64,000 nt of DNA from Caballeronia pedi (GTDB lineage: Bacteria > Pseudomonadota > Gammaproteobacteria > Burkholderiales > Burkholderiaceae), in NCBI RefSeq assembly GCF_001544915.2, contig NZ_FCOE02000023.1, forward strand, positions 1 to 64,000. The letters run 5' to 3'. Shown here piece by piece: positions 1-8,251 of the stretch. The translations under genes were made by a program, and so were the position numbers. Below the pieces are notes generated by a model. That model did no database searches. It was not told where the DNA came from and was given only the letters and a program-made list of their open reading frames with translations. Each line of letters begins with the position of its first letter. Within the stretch, counting starts at the first letter, position 1.

Positions 1-2
1 GA

Positions 3-1574
3 ACGGACGCTTGGTTTCGCGACGCCGCGTTCTACGCGTGCGAGACGCTTTCCGGACATGTCGCGGGCGCATCGATCTCGGCAGCGCGCCAGCGGCTCGC
101 GGCGACCGTCAACGGGCTCGAACTGCTGCTGAGCCAGCTGACCTACGATCACACGCGGCCCGACATCATCCGCCGGGCGCGCGCATTGCAGGGCCGCATG
201 CAGATCTTTCTGCCGCTGATTTCGTCGATGGCGGATCCGCTCATCGAACTCATCGACAAGCACGGCACGCATCCGGAAGGGCTCGAAGCGCTGCTCAAGG
301 ACGTGGCCGCGTGGGTGGGCTCGCCGGTGCCGCGCGCCGTGCAGGACATCGAGAACGATCGCGCGCCGGATGCGCTGCGCGAACGCATCCATGCGATGCG
401 TCCGTCCGTCGAGGCGCTGGCAAGCGCGGACGGCGCGCTGCTGTCGAATGCGTTGTGGCGTCTCGGCCAGGTCATCGACGTCTGGCAGGACATTCGCGCG
501 TTGCGCGCCGCGATTCTCAACGAAACCAGCGAATGGCGGCCGCATTTCCGCCACTGGCGTCTCGGCGGCACGGCGCGCTTTTTCGATCGCGGCATGATGC
601 TCTTTTCGACGGGCGTCGCGGTGAGTGCGATCATCGTCGCGTGCGGACTGTGGATCGAATCGGGCTGGAACGATGGCGCCGGCGCCGTGACGCTCGCCGC
701 CGTCGCGTGCTGCTTCTTCGCCGCGCTCGACGAGCCCGCGCCGCAAGTGTTCACGTTCTTTCTCGCGACCTGCATGAGCGTCGTGTTCGCCGGCCTCTAT
801 GTGTTCGCCGTCCTGCCGCACGTACACGACTTTCCAATGCTCGTGCTGATTTTCTCGGTGCCGTTTCTGATCATCGGCACGCTGATTCCGCGGCCGCGCT
901 TCACGCTCGTGACCATGTTGACGGCCGTGAACACCGCGACGTTCATCAGCATTCAAAGCGCCTATGAAGCGAACTTCTTCGTGTTCATCAACAGCAATCT
1001 CGCGGGCGTCGCGGGGCTGCTGTTCGCGTTCATCTGGACGCGCATGACGCGTCCGTTCGGCGCGGAACTGGCCGCCGCGCGGCTCACGCGTTCGGCCTGG
1101 GCGGATATCGTGCTGAGCGCGTCGTCGGCGGAAGTGATCGAGGATCAGCGCAATCTCTATGCGCGCATGCTCGACAGACTGATGCAACTCCTGCCGCGAC
1201 ATGCCGCGACGGACTCGCATCGTCATCCGTCGATCGAGAGCTTCCGCGATTTCCGCGTCGCCCTCAATGCGCTCGATCTGCGCCGCACGCGCCGCAAGCT
1301 GCCGGTCGAATTGCAGAGCTCCGTCGACATCGTGCTCGACGCATTGCGCCATTACTTCGAGATGTGCATCGCGCGGCGCGCGCGTCAGCCGGTGCCTGCC
1401 GAACTCATTCGCAACATCGATACGGCGAGCGCGCAGGTCACGTCGCGCGCCATCACGAACGCGCAGGATGTTATCGCGGAGAAATGGCTGCGCGATACCT
1501 TGCACGCGCTGGTCGGCATGCGCCTGTCGCTGCATCCGCCCGCAACGCCACCTTCACCGGACAGCCATACATGA
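3..1574 (+). CDS. FUSC family aromatic-acid efflux pump, 5'-truncated by window edge
   Basis: The frame is open from the first bases of the window with no start in view, so the true N-terminus lies upstream. The visible part has a soluble stretch, then a block of hydrophobic segments (roughly nt 590-1050) and a long soluble C-terminal tail. This half-membrane, half-cytoplasmic plan is typical of FUSC pumps (AaeB/YccS-like), which export aromatic acids with a periplasmic adaptor. The stop codon overlaps the next start (ATGA), and a DUF1656 protein, HlyD adaptor and NodT outer-membrane protein follow. That order is an AaeXAB-like tripartite system. The family call is firm; the substrate is unknown. 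Confidence 0.88.
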   Translation, partial: TDAWFRDAAFYACETLSGHVAGASISAARQRLAATVNGLELLLSQLTYDHTRPDIIRRARALQGRMQIFLPLISSMADPLIELIDKHGTHPEGLEALLKDVAAWVGSPVPRAVQDIENDRAPDALRERIHAMRPSVEALASADGALLSNALWRLGQVIDVWQDIRALRAAILNETSEWRPHFRHWRLGGTARFFDRGMMLFSTGVAVSAIIVACGLWIESGWNDGAGAVTLAAVACCFFAALDEPAPQVFTFFLATCMSVVFAGLYVFAVLPHVHDFPMLVLIFSVPFLIIGTLIPRPRFTLVTMLTAVNTATFISIQSAYEANFFVFINSNLAGVAGLLFAFIWTRMTRPFGAELAAARLTRSAWADIVLSASSAEVIEDQRNLYARMLDRLMQLLPRHAATDSHRHPSIESFRDFRVALNALDLRRTRRKLPVELQSSVDIVLDALRHYFEMCIARRARQPVPAELIRNIDTASAQVTSRAITNAQDVIAEKWLRDTLHALVGMRLSLHPPATPPSPDSHT

Positions 1575-1780
1575 TCGGCGAAATCGACATTCTCGGCGTG
1601 TTCGTGCCCGCCGTGCTCGTGCTGATGTTCATCGCCTATCTGGTGAATCTGGCGATCCGCACCGTGCTCGCGCGCGTCGGTTTCTATCGCTTCGTGTGGC
1701 ACCGTTCCATTTTCGATCTCGGCATCTATGTTCTGGTGCTGGGTGTTGTCGTCATCGTTTCGCAGCGGCTCATCTCGTGA
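1571..1780 (+). CDS. DUF1656 small inner-membrane protein (AaeX-like)
   Basis: A 69-residue protein with two hydrophobic segments, one near the N-terminus and one at the C-terminus, separated by a short basic loop. Small DUF1656 proteins sit between the FUSC pump and HlyD adaptor in AaeXAB-type systems; their exact role is unclear but they are part of the same unit. The ATG overlaps the upstream stop (ATGA) and its own TGA overlaps the next GTG start, so the three genes are probably translationally coupled. Confidence 0.85.
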   Translation: MIGEIDILGVFVPAVLVLMFIAYLVNLAIRTVLARVGFYRFVWHRSIFDLGIYVLVLGVVVIVSQRLIS

Positions 1781-2730
1781 AAAAAACCTGGTTCTCTCTC
1801 GGGCAGATTCTGCTTACGCTCATCGTCGTCGCGATTGCGTGCGTCGTGTTGTGGAAGCTCGTCGACTACTACATGTTCGCGCCGTGGACGCGCGACGGCC
1901 ACGTGCGCGCCGACGTGATCCAGGTCGCGCCCGACGTGTCCGGCCTCATCACCGACGTAAAGGTGGTCGACAATCAGCAGGTCAGGAAAGGCGACGTGCT
2001 CTTCGTGATCGATCAGGCGCGCTATGCACTGGCGTTGCGCAACGCACAGGCCACCGCCCAGCAACGCCGCGCGACGCTCGATCAGGCACGCCGCGAAGAT
2101 GCGCGCAATCGCGCGCTCGGCAATCTCGTCGCGCGTGAAGTCGTCGAGGAAACGCATTCGCGCGTCGAGCAGGCGACCGCCGCGCTCGCCGATGCCGATG
2201 TCGCGATCGATACCGCGCGTCTCAATCTGCAACGCACGGAGATTGTCAGTCCCGTCGATGGTTATCTGAACGATCGCGCGCCGCGCGTCGGCGAATTCGT
2301 GTCGGCGGGGCGCGCGGTGCTCTCGGTCGTCGACATGCATTCGTTCCGCGTCGATGGCTACTTCGAGGAAACGAAGCTGGGCGGCATCGATATTGGTCAG
2401 CCTGTCGATATCAAGGTGATGGGCGAACCAGGCATTCTGCGTGGACACGTGCAGAGCATCGTCGCGGCGATCGAGGATCGGGATCGTCAGCAAAGCGCGA
2501 GTCTGCTGCCGAACGTGAATCCCGCGTTCAGTTGGGTGCGTCTCGCGCAGCGCATTCCGGTGCGCGTGACGCTCGATGAAATTCCGGCGGACTTTCGCAT
2601 GATCGCGGGCCGCACGGCGACGGTGTCGGTGCGCGGCATCGGGCCGAAGATCGGCAAGCGCGCGGCGTCGGAGACGTCTCCGGCATCCGCGCCCGCACCG
2701 ACTTCGAGCGTGTCGGGCGCGTCGCAATGA
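1777..2730 (+). CDS. HlyD family periplasmic adaptor (AaeA/EmrA-like)
   Basis: A 317-residue membrane fusion protein. It has one N-terminal membrane anchor (about residues 8-28), then the characteristic motif APWTRDGHVRAD, a biotinyl-lipoyl-like half (VAPDVSGLI), an alpha-helical hairpin (about 80-150) and a second lipoyl half with the beta-barrel region (from VDGYLNDRAPRVGEFV). It would bridge the FUSC pump and the NodT outer-membrane channel encoded on either side. I choose the GTG at 1777 because it overlaps the DUF1656 stop as GTGA and begins the KKTWFSLGQ signal-anchor; the frame stays open further upstream but that part is antisense-like noise inside the FUSC gene. Confidence 0.88.
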   Translation: MKKTWFSLGQILLTLIVVAIACVVLWKLVDYYMFAPWTRDGHVRADVIQVAPDVSGLITDVKVVDNQQVRKGDVLFVIDQARYALALRNAQATAQQRRATLDQARREDARNRALGNLVAREVVEETHSRVEQATAALADADVAIDTARLNLQRTEIVSPVDGYLNDRAPRVGEFVSAGRAVLSVVDMHSFRVDGYFEETKLGGIDIGQPVDIKVMGEPGILRGHVQSIVAAIEDRDRQQSASLLPNVNPAFSWVRLAQRIPVRVTLDEIPADFRMIAGRTATVSVRGIGPKIGKRAASETSPASAPAPTSSVSGASQ

Positions 2731-4172
2731 AAGCCATCGCCATCGCTGCTTCGTCGGCTATCGCGCTGATCGGCTGCACGACCGTCGGACCGAACTACAC
2801 GCTGCCCGAAAACGCCGCGCGCAACGCGCCCTATGCGAACGCCGCCATCGACGGCGCGGATCAGGCGCCCGTCACGCAGGGCACGGTGCCTGCGAAATGG
2901 TGGCGTCTCTATGACGATCCCGTCGTCGATCAGCTCGTCACTCAGGCGCTCGCATCGAATACCGATCTGCGCGTGGCCGCCGCGAATCTCGCACGCTCGC
3001 GCGCCGAAGTCGAATTCGCGAATCAGCAAGGCGGTTTCTCGGGCAAGACATCGGCGGCGTTTCAGCGCGCGCAGGAATCGGCGGAGCAGTATCTGTTGAC
3101 GGAGAAACTTCCAGTCGTCAATGAAGGCGTGCTCGATCTTTCGATCTCCTACGAAATCGATCTGTTCGGCAAGCTCAAGCGCGGCGCCGAAGCGGCGAAC
3201 GCCGACGATGAAGCCGTCGAAGCCGCGCAGGATCTCGCGCGCGTCACGGTAGTCGCGGATGTCGTACGCGCGTATGTCGAATCGTGCTCGGCGGCGGAAG
3301 AACTGGAGATCGCGCGCAAGTCGCTCAACCTGCAGAAGCAGCGCGTGCAGCTCACGCAACGTCTGCGCGACGCGGGCCGCGGCAATCAGTCGGAAGTCAC
3401 GCGCGGACAGACGCAAGCCGATACCCTCGCCGCCGACATCCCGCGCTTCGTCGCGCGCCGCCGCGTCGCGCAATATCGGCTCGCGATGCTGCTCGCGCGC
3501 GCGCCCGCCGACTTGCCGAAAGCCGCCCTCGCCTGCAAGAAGCTGCCGAAACTGCGCGCGCCGATCCCCGTCGGCGATGGCGCCGCGCTGCTCAAGCGCC
3601 GCCCCGACGTGCGTCAGGCGGAGCGTCAGCTTGCGTCATCGACGGCGCGCATCGGCGTCGCAACGGCGGCGTTGTATCCATCGGTGAGCCTCGGTGCGTC
3701 GGTGGGATCGGTCGGCATCGCGGAAGATCTGTTCGGCGCGAACACGAACCGCTGGGCGTTCGGGCCGCTCATCAGCTGGAGCTTTCCGATCAACGGTCAG
3801 CGCGCCCGCGTGCATCAGGCCGAAGCGGCGACGAGCGGCGCGCTCGCGCGTTTCGACGGCGTCGTGCTCAAGGCGCTGGAGGAAACGCAGAGCAGCCTCG
3901 CAACCTATGCATCCGACACCACGCGCGCCGACGCGTTGCGCACCGCCTACAAGTCCGCGATTCAATCGGCGGATGAGACCAATCGTCTGTATCGGGCGGG
4001 CCGCGAGTCCTTCCTCAACGATCTCGACGCGACGCGCACGTTGACCGGCGTCGCGGCGCAGGTGGCGGCGGCCGAAAGTCAGGTCGCGATCGATCAGGTG
4101 AACCTGTTCCGTGCGCTCGGCGGCGGCTGGGAAACCGACGAAGCCATCGCGCAGAATGCGAAGGAAAAATGA
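2727..4172 (+). CDS. NodT family outer-membrane efflux lipoprotein
   Basis: A 481-residue TolC-like outer-membrane factor. The N-terminus is a lipoprotein signal with a lipobox ending at Cys17 (IALIGC), followed by the family hallmark TVGPNY. Two long helical repeats (OEP domains) with Ala/Arg-rich coiled-coil sequence fill the rest, including the typical FGKLKRGAEAA segment. The ATG overlaps the adaptor's stop (ATGA). With the FUSC pump and HlyD adaptor upstream it completes a tripartite exporter running from cytoplasm to outside. Confidence 0.92.
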   Translation: MKAIAIAASSAIALIGCTTVGPNYTLPENAARNAPYANAAIDGADQAPVTQGTVPAKWWRLYDDPVVDQLVTQALASNTDLRVAAANLARSRAEVEFANQQGGFSGKTSAAFQRAQESAEQYLLTEKLPVVNEGVLDLSISYEIDLFGKLKRGAEAANADDEAVEAAQDLARVTVVADVVRAYVESCSAAEELEIARKSLNLQKQRVQLTQRLRDAGRGNQSEVTRGQTQADTLAADIPRFVARRRVAQYRLAMLLARAPADLPKAALACKKLPKLRAPIPVGDGAALLKRRPDVRQAERQLASSTARIGVATAALYPSVSLGASVGSVGIAEDLFGANTNRWAFGPLISWSFPINGQRARVHQAEAATSGALARFDGVVLKALEETQSSLATYASDTTRADALRTAYKSAIQSADETNRLYRAGRESFLNDLDATRTLTGVAAQVAAAESQVAIDQVNLFRALGGGWETDEAIAQNAKEK

Positions 4173-4678
4173 GGCGAAACGTGCGCGCCAGCGAATACCG
4201 GTTCGTTACCGTCTGGAGAATCGCAGCGCCGCTTCAATGCGTGTGGGACGCCATCCACGATCCGGCGGCGTGGCCGCAATGGTGGACGTGTGTCGAACGC
4301 GTGATCGAAGTGGAAAGCGGCCCGGACGATGGCGTCGGCGCGTTGCATCGATATACGTGGAAGGGACGCTTGCCGTATCGCGTGCGCTTCGACATGCGTG
4401 TCACGCGCGTCGAGCCGCTCGTATCGCTCGAAGGCGAGGCGAGCGGCGATGTCGAAGGCTTTGGGTGCTGGCGGTTTTCATCGCAGAATGATATTGCCAT
4501 CGTGCGATACGAATGGCGCGTGCGTACCGGCCGTGGGTGGATGAATCTGCTCGCGCCCATCGCGCGGCCGCTGTTCAGATGGAATCACGATTACGTGATG
4601 CAGCAAGGCGGCGAAGCGCTTGCGCGGCGGCTCGGCGCGCGGCTCGTGGGCATCGATCATGGCGGCCCGGATAGCTGA
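4169..4678 (+). CDS. SRPBCC family protein (polyketide cyclase/dehydrase-like)
   Basis: A 169-residue protein starting with the pattern F-x-V-W-R-I-x-A-P-x-x-x-V-W-D-A-I-x-D-P-x-x-W-P-x-W, typical of START/Bet v1-like SRPBCC folds that form a hydrophobic ligand pocket. It overlaps the NodT stop by ATGA and is probably the last gene of the efflux operon. Reaction and ligand are unknown; a link to the exported aromatic compound is an inference from position. It converges on the GntR gene with an 11-nt gap. Confidence 0.8.
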   Translation: MRRNVRASEYRFVTVWRIAAPLQCVWDAIHDPAAWPQWWTCVERVIEVESGPDDGVGALHRYTWKGRLPYRVRFDMRVTRVEPLVSLEGEASGDVEGFGCWRFSSQNDIAIVRYEWRVRTGRGWMNLLAPIARPLFRWNHDYVMQQGGEALARRLGARLVGIDHGGPDS

Positions 4679-4689
4679 GTTATCGCCCC

Positions 4690-5454
4690 TCAACCCCACC
4701 CTTCCAGCCGCAACGTCGAACGCACGAGCCGTTCTTCCTCTTTTTCGATTTCCGCGAGACTCTCGCGCACGCTCTTGACGTGCAGGCTCGCCGCGCGACG
4801 CGCCTGCTCCGGCAGCTTGCCGGTTACGGCATTGTATAAACGCGCGTGCTGACGATCGATCAGACGCTTCTGCGGCTCTCGGTGATAGAGATTGTTCACC
4901 GACGCGAACACGGCGCTCAGCATCAGATCGTTGAGCATGCCGAGCGTGTGCACCAGCACCGCATTGTGCGATGCCTCGCAGATCGCCAGATGAAACGCGT
5001 GATCGAGCCGCGCATGCGTCGATGCGTCGGTGTCGTGGATATCGGCGGCGGCGAGTTCTTCGTAGCGACGCCGGATCATGATGTGATCGGCTTGCGTGCC
5101 GCGCAGCGCGGCAAGACGCGCCGCCTCCGCTTCCAGCATCTCGCGCACTTCCAGCAGATCGTAGAGCGTGCGCGGTTGCGATCCGAGCAGATGCATCATC
5201 GGCGTCTGCGCAGGCTCGGCCGTCAGTCTCGCGACGATCGAACCCTTGCCTTGCGAGGTTTCGATCAGTCCCCTCGCCCGCAGAACCTTCAGCCCCTCGC
5301 GCAGCGCGGTGCGCGAGACGCCGAGCTTTTCGGTCAGCCGCCGTTCGGACGGCAGGGTCTGCCCGACCTTCAGCACGCCGTCGACGATCAGCGCCTCGAT
5401 GCGCTCGACGACCACGTCCGCGAGTTTTCGTCTGCTTTCTTCCGCTTCCATCAT
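4690..5454 (-). CDS. GntR/FCD family transcriptional regulator of glycolate oxidase (GlcC/LldR-like)
   Basis: About 254 residues. The N-terminal winged helix (residues 8-75) has the GntR pattern LPSERRLTEKLGVSRTALREGLKVLRARGLI; the C-terminal half is an all-helical FCD ligand domain with conserved Asp/His metal or acid ligands. It is divergent from glcDEF, and FCD regulators in this position (GlcC, LldR, PdhR) respond to 2-hydroxy or 2-oxo acids, so glycolate is the likely effector. A GTG 12 nt further upstream would also keep the frame, but it lies inside the operator at 5466-5478, so I prefer the ATG at 5454 (another ATG follows at 5451). Confidence 0.88.
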   Translation of the reverse strand: MMEAEESRRKLADVVVERIEALIVDGVLKVGQTLPSERRLTEKLGVSRTALREGLKVLRARGLIETSQGKGSIVARLTAEPAQTPMMHLLGSQPRTLYDLLEVREMLEAEAARLAALRGTQADHIMIRRRYEELAAADIHDTDASTHARLDHAFHLAICEASHNAVLVHTLGMLNDLMLSAVFASVNNLYHREPQKRLIDRQHARLYNAVTGKLPEQARRAASLHVKSVRESLAEIEKEEERLVRSTLRLEGWG

Positions 5455-5465
5455 TGCGCCCGTCA

Positions 5466-5478
5466 CTGGTATTACCAG
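5466..5478. promoter_or_regulatory. GntR/FCD operator, regulator-proximal copy
   Basis: CTGGTATTACCAG is an inverted repeat (CTGGT, 3-nt spacer, ACCAG). It has the TGGT-N3-ACCA layout known for FCD regulators such as LldR, PdhR and GlcC. It lies 12 nt before the preferred start of the regulator gene, suggesting autoregulation. A second copy lies 110 bp away (centre to centre). Confidence 0.65.
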
Positions 5479-5574
5479 CTTGAAATGCTAGCACGGCGAT
5501 GGTCAAAGCGCCTCAGTCTCCTGCAATAGCAGTCACGTTTCTGTCGATAAACACCAATCCTATCGATTCAAGAA

Positions 5575-5589
5575 ACTGGTAATACCAGT
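5575..5589. promoter_or_regulatory. GntR/FCD operator, glcD-proximal copy
   Basis: ACTGGTAATACCAGT is an inverted repeat with 6-nt arms and a 3-nt centre, the same motif as at 5466-5478 read from the other strand. It lies about 75 nt before the glcD start and within the region where a glcD promoter would be expected. Binding by the adjacent GntR/FCD regulator is inferred from motif type and position. Confidence 0.7.
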
Positions 5590-5662
5590 GGAAAAACAAT
5601 CGACATGGCTGCGCAGACCCGGAAGAATCGCCAAAAAACACACGTGGCCACGGAGACATCGC

Positions 5663-7162
5663 ATGACCTACGCCTACGACGAACGGCTCGACGGGCCGCT
5701 CGCCGATCACGACAAATCCGTGATCGTGCGCGATCTGCACGCGCTGCTTCCCGATCTGCAATTGCTGCACGCGAAGGAAGACCTGCGTCCCTTCGAATGC
5801 GACGGCCTTTCCGCCTATCGCATCACGCCGATGCTCGTGGCGCTGCCCGCAACCATCGACGAGGTTCAGACGCTGCTCAAATACGCGAACGCGCATGGCG
5901 TGCCGGTGGTCGCGCGCGGCGCGGGCACGGGTCTTTCAGGCGGCGCGTTGCCGCTCGAAAAAGGCATTCTTCTGGTGATGTCGCGCTTCAATCGCATCCT
6001 CGATATCGACGCGCAAGCCTGCACCGCGCGTGTGCAACCGGGCGTGCGCAATCTCGCGATCTCGCAGGCAGCCGCGCCGCACGGCCTCTATTACGCGCCC
6101 GATCCGTCATCGCAGATTGCGTGCTCGATCGGCGGCAATGTCGCGGAAAACGCGGGCGGCGTGCACTGCCTCAAGTACGGGCTTACGGTCCACAACATCC
6201 TTCGCGTGGAGGTCGTGACGATCGACGGTGAACGTCTCACGCTCGGCTCCGAAGCGCTCGACGCGCCCGGCTTCGATCTGCTTGCGCTCATCACCGGATC
6301 GGAAGGCATGCTGGGCGTAGTGGTCGAAGTGACCGTCAAACTCCTGACGAAGCCACAAAGCGCGAAAGTGCTGCTCGCGAGCTTCGACGACATCGAGAAC
6401 GCCGGCGATGCCGTTGCGCAGATCATCGCGGCAGGCGTGATTCCCGGCGGCCTGGAAATGATGGACAACCTCGCGATCCGCGCCGCCGAGGACTTCATTC
6501 ACGCAGGCTATCCCGTCGATGCACAAGCGCTGCTGCTCTGCGAAGTCGATGGCGCGGAATCGGATGTCGACGAAGATTGCGCGCGCGTCGACGCATTACT
6601 GCGCACGGCGGGCGCGACCGAGATTCGCCTCGCCGCCAACGAAGCGGAACGTCAGCGCTTCTGGGCGGGCCGCAAGAACGCCTTTCCCGCTGTAGGCCGC
6701 ATTTCGCCCGATTATTACTGCATGGACGGCACGATTCCGCGCCGCGAACTGTCGCGCGTGCTGCGCGGCATCGCGGATCTGTCGGTGCAATACGGACTGC
6801 GCGTCGCCAACGTGTTTCATGCGGGCGACGGCAACATGCATCCCCTCATTCTCTTCGATGCCAATGCGCCCGGCGAGATGGACCGCGCCGAAGCCATCGG
6901 CGCGCGCATTCTCGAACTGTGCGTGGAAGTGGGCGGCAGCATCACGGGCGAGCATGGCGTCGGCCGCGAGAAGATCAACCAGATGTGCGCGCAGTTCAAC
7001 AGCGACGAACTCACGTTCTTTCATGCCGTGAAGGCCGCATTCGATCCCTCGGGCTTGCTGAACCCCGGCAAGAACGTGCCGACGCTGCATCGCTGCGCGG
7101 AGTTCGGCGCGATGCATGTGCATCACGGCGCCCTGCCTCATCCCGAACTGGAGCGCTTCTGA
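5663..7162 (+). CDS. glcD: Glycolate oxidase subunit GlcD, FAD-linked
   Basis: A 499-residue FAD-linked oxidase. The N-terminal PCMH FAD-binding domain contains GAGTGLSGGALP and SIGGNVAENAGGVHCLKYG; the C-terminal cap domain contains the catalytic-site segment NVFHAGDGNMHP and the signature GSITGEHGVGREK. GlcD is the catalytic subunit that oxidises glycolate to glyoxylate and passes electrons through GlcE and GlcF to the respiratory chain at the inner membrane. I choose ATG 5663 with the Shine-Dalgarno GGAG at 5652; the frame is open back to 5588, but that start would fall in the operator. The stop overlaps the glcE start by one base. Confidence 0.95.
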   Translation: MTYAYDERLDGPLADHDKSVIVRDLHALLPDLQLLHAKEDLRPFECDGLSAYRITPMLVALPATIDEVQTLLKYANAHGVPVVARGAGTGLSGGALPLEKGILLVMSRFNRILDIDAQACTARVQPGVRNLAISQAAAPHGLYYAPDPSSQIACSIGGNVAENAGGVHCLKYGLTVHNILRVEVVTIDGERLTLGSEALDAPGFDLLALITGSEGMLGVVVEVTVKLLTKPQSAKVLLASFDDIENAGDAVAQIIAAGVIPGGLEMMDNLAIRAAEDFIHAGYPVDAQALLLCEVDGAESDVDEDCARVDALLRTAGATEIRLAANEAERQRFWAGRKNAFPAVGRISPDYYCMDGTIPRRELSRVLRGIADLSVQYGLRVANVFHAGDGNMHPLILFDANAPGEMDRAEAIGARILELCVEVGGSITGEHGVGREKINQMCAQFNSDELTFFHAVKAAFDPSGLLNPGKNVPTLHRCAEFGAMHVHHGALPHPELERF

Positions 7163-8229
7163 TGCGACGCGACCTCATTTCCATCGACGACAGCGCGCGA
7201 CTCGTCGATCAAGTGCAATACGCGATCGCACGCAAGGCGCCACTGCGCATACGCGGCGGCGACAGCAAGGCGTCGCTCGGCACGCCCGTGCATGGTGACG
7301 AGATCGACACGCGCTCGCATCGCGGCATCGTGAGCTACGAGCCGAGCGAGCTCGTGATCACCGCACGCGCGGGCACGCCGCTCGCGGAACTGAACGCGAT
7401 CCTCGACGAAGCCGACCAAATGCTGCCCTGCGAGCCGCCGACATTCGGCGAAACCGCGACGCTCGGCGGCGTCGTCGCGGCGGGACTGTCGGGACCGCGC
7501 CGTCCGTGGGCCGGATCGGTCCGCGATTTTCTGCTCGGGTGCCGCATCGTCACGGGCGAAGGCAAGCATCTGCGCTTCGGCGGCCAGGTGATGAAGAACG
7601 TCGCCGGATACGATGTATCGCGCTTGATGAGCGGCAGCTTCGGATGCCTCGGGCTGATCACGGAAGTCTCGTTGAAGGTACTGCCCAGGCCGCGCGAAAT
7701 AAAGCACCTTTCTCTCGCGCTCGAAGCTGGCGAAGCGATGCGCGAGCTCGCAACATGGCGCAAGTCGGCTTTGCCGGTGACGGGTGCATGCCACGTCGAT
7801 AACCGCCTGCATGTGCGTCTCGAAGGCGGCGCGGGCTCGGTGCGCGCGGCGGTGGACCGCATCGGCGGACAACATCAGGATGCGCAGTTCTGGTCCGATC
7901 TGCGCGAACAGCGTCTGCCCTTCTTCAGCGACGAGCGTCCGTTGTGGCGTCTGTCCCTGCCGAACGATACGGCGCTCATCGACATGCCCGGCACAGTCGT
8001 GCTCGACTGGGGCGGCGCGCAGCGCTGGCTCAAGAGCGATGCGAACGCCGACGTCATTCGCGGCATCGCGAGCGCGGCGGGTGGCCACGCCACGTGCTTC
8101 ATGCCGACTGCCGCAGCCGATCCGTTTCATCCGCTCGCCGCGCCGCTCATGCGCTTTCACCGGCAACTGAAGCAACGCCTCGATCCGCACGGCATATTCA
8201 ATCCCGGCCGCATGTACGCGGACTACTGA
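7162..8229 (+). CDS. glcE: Glycolate oxidase subunit GlcE, FAD-binding
   Basis: A 355-residue protein with a PCMH-type FAD-binding domain: RIRGGDSK, then a typical GGVVAAGLSGPRRPWAGSVRDFLLG segment and the conserved GGQVMKNVAGYDVSRL. It is shorter than GlcD and lacks the GlcD cap signature, as expected for GlcE, which supports the GlcD-GlcF complex. ATG 7162 shares one base with the glcD stop (TGATG), so translation is likely coupled. glcF follows after 22 nt. Confidence 0.94.
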   Translation: MRRDLISIDDSARLVDQVQYAIARKAPLRIRGGDSKASLGTPVHGDEIDTRSHRGIVSYEPSELVITARAGTPLAELNAILDEADQMLPCEPPTFGETATLGGVVAAGLSGPRRPWAGSVRDFLLGCRIVTGEGKHLRFGGQVMKNVAGYDVSRLMSGSFGCLGLITEVSLKVLPRPREIKHLSLALEAGEAMRELATWRKSALPVTGACHVDNRLHVRLEGGAGSVRAAVDRIGGQHQDAQFWSDLREQRLPFFSDERPLWRLSLPNDTALIDMPGTVVLDWGGAQRWLKSDANADVIRGIASAAGGHATCFMPTAAADPFHPLAAPLMRFHRQLKQRLDPHGIFNPGRMYADY

Positions 8230-8251
8230 CGCTTTCCCCGACAGGCACCCC

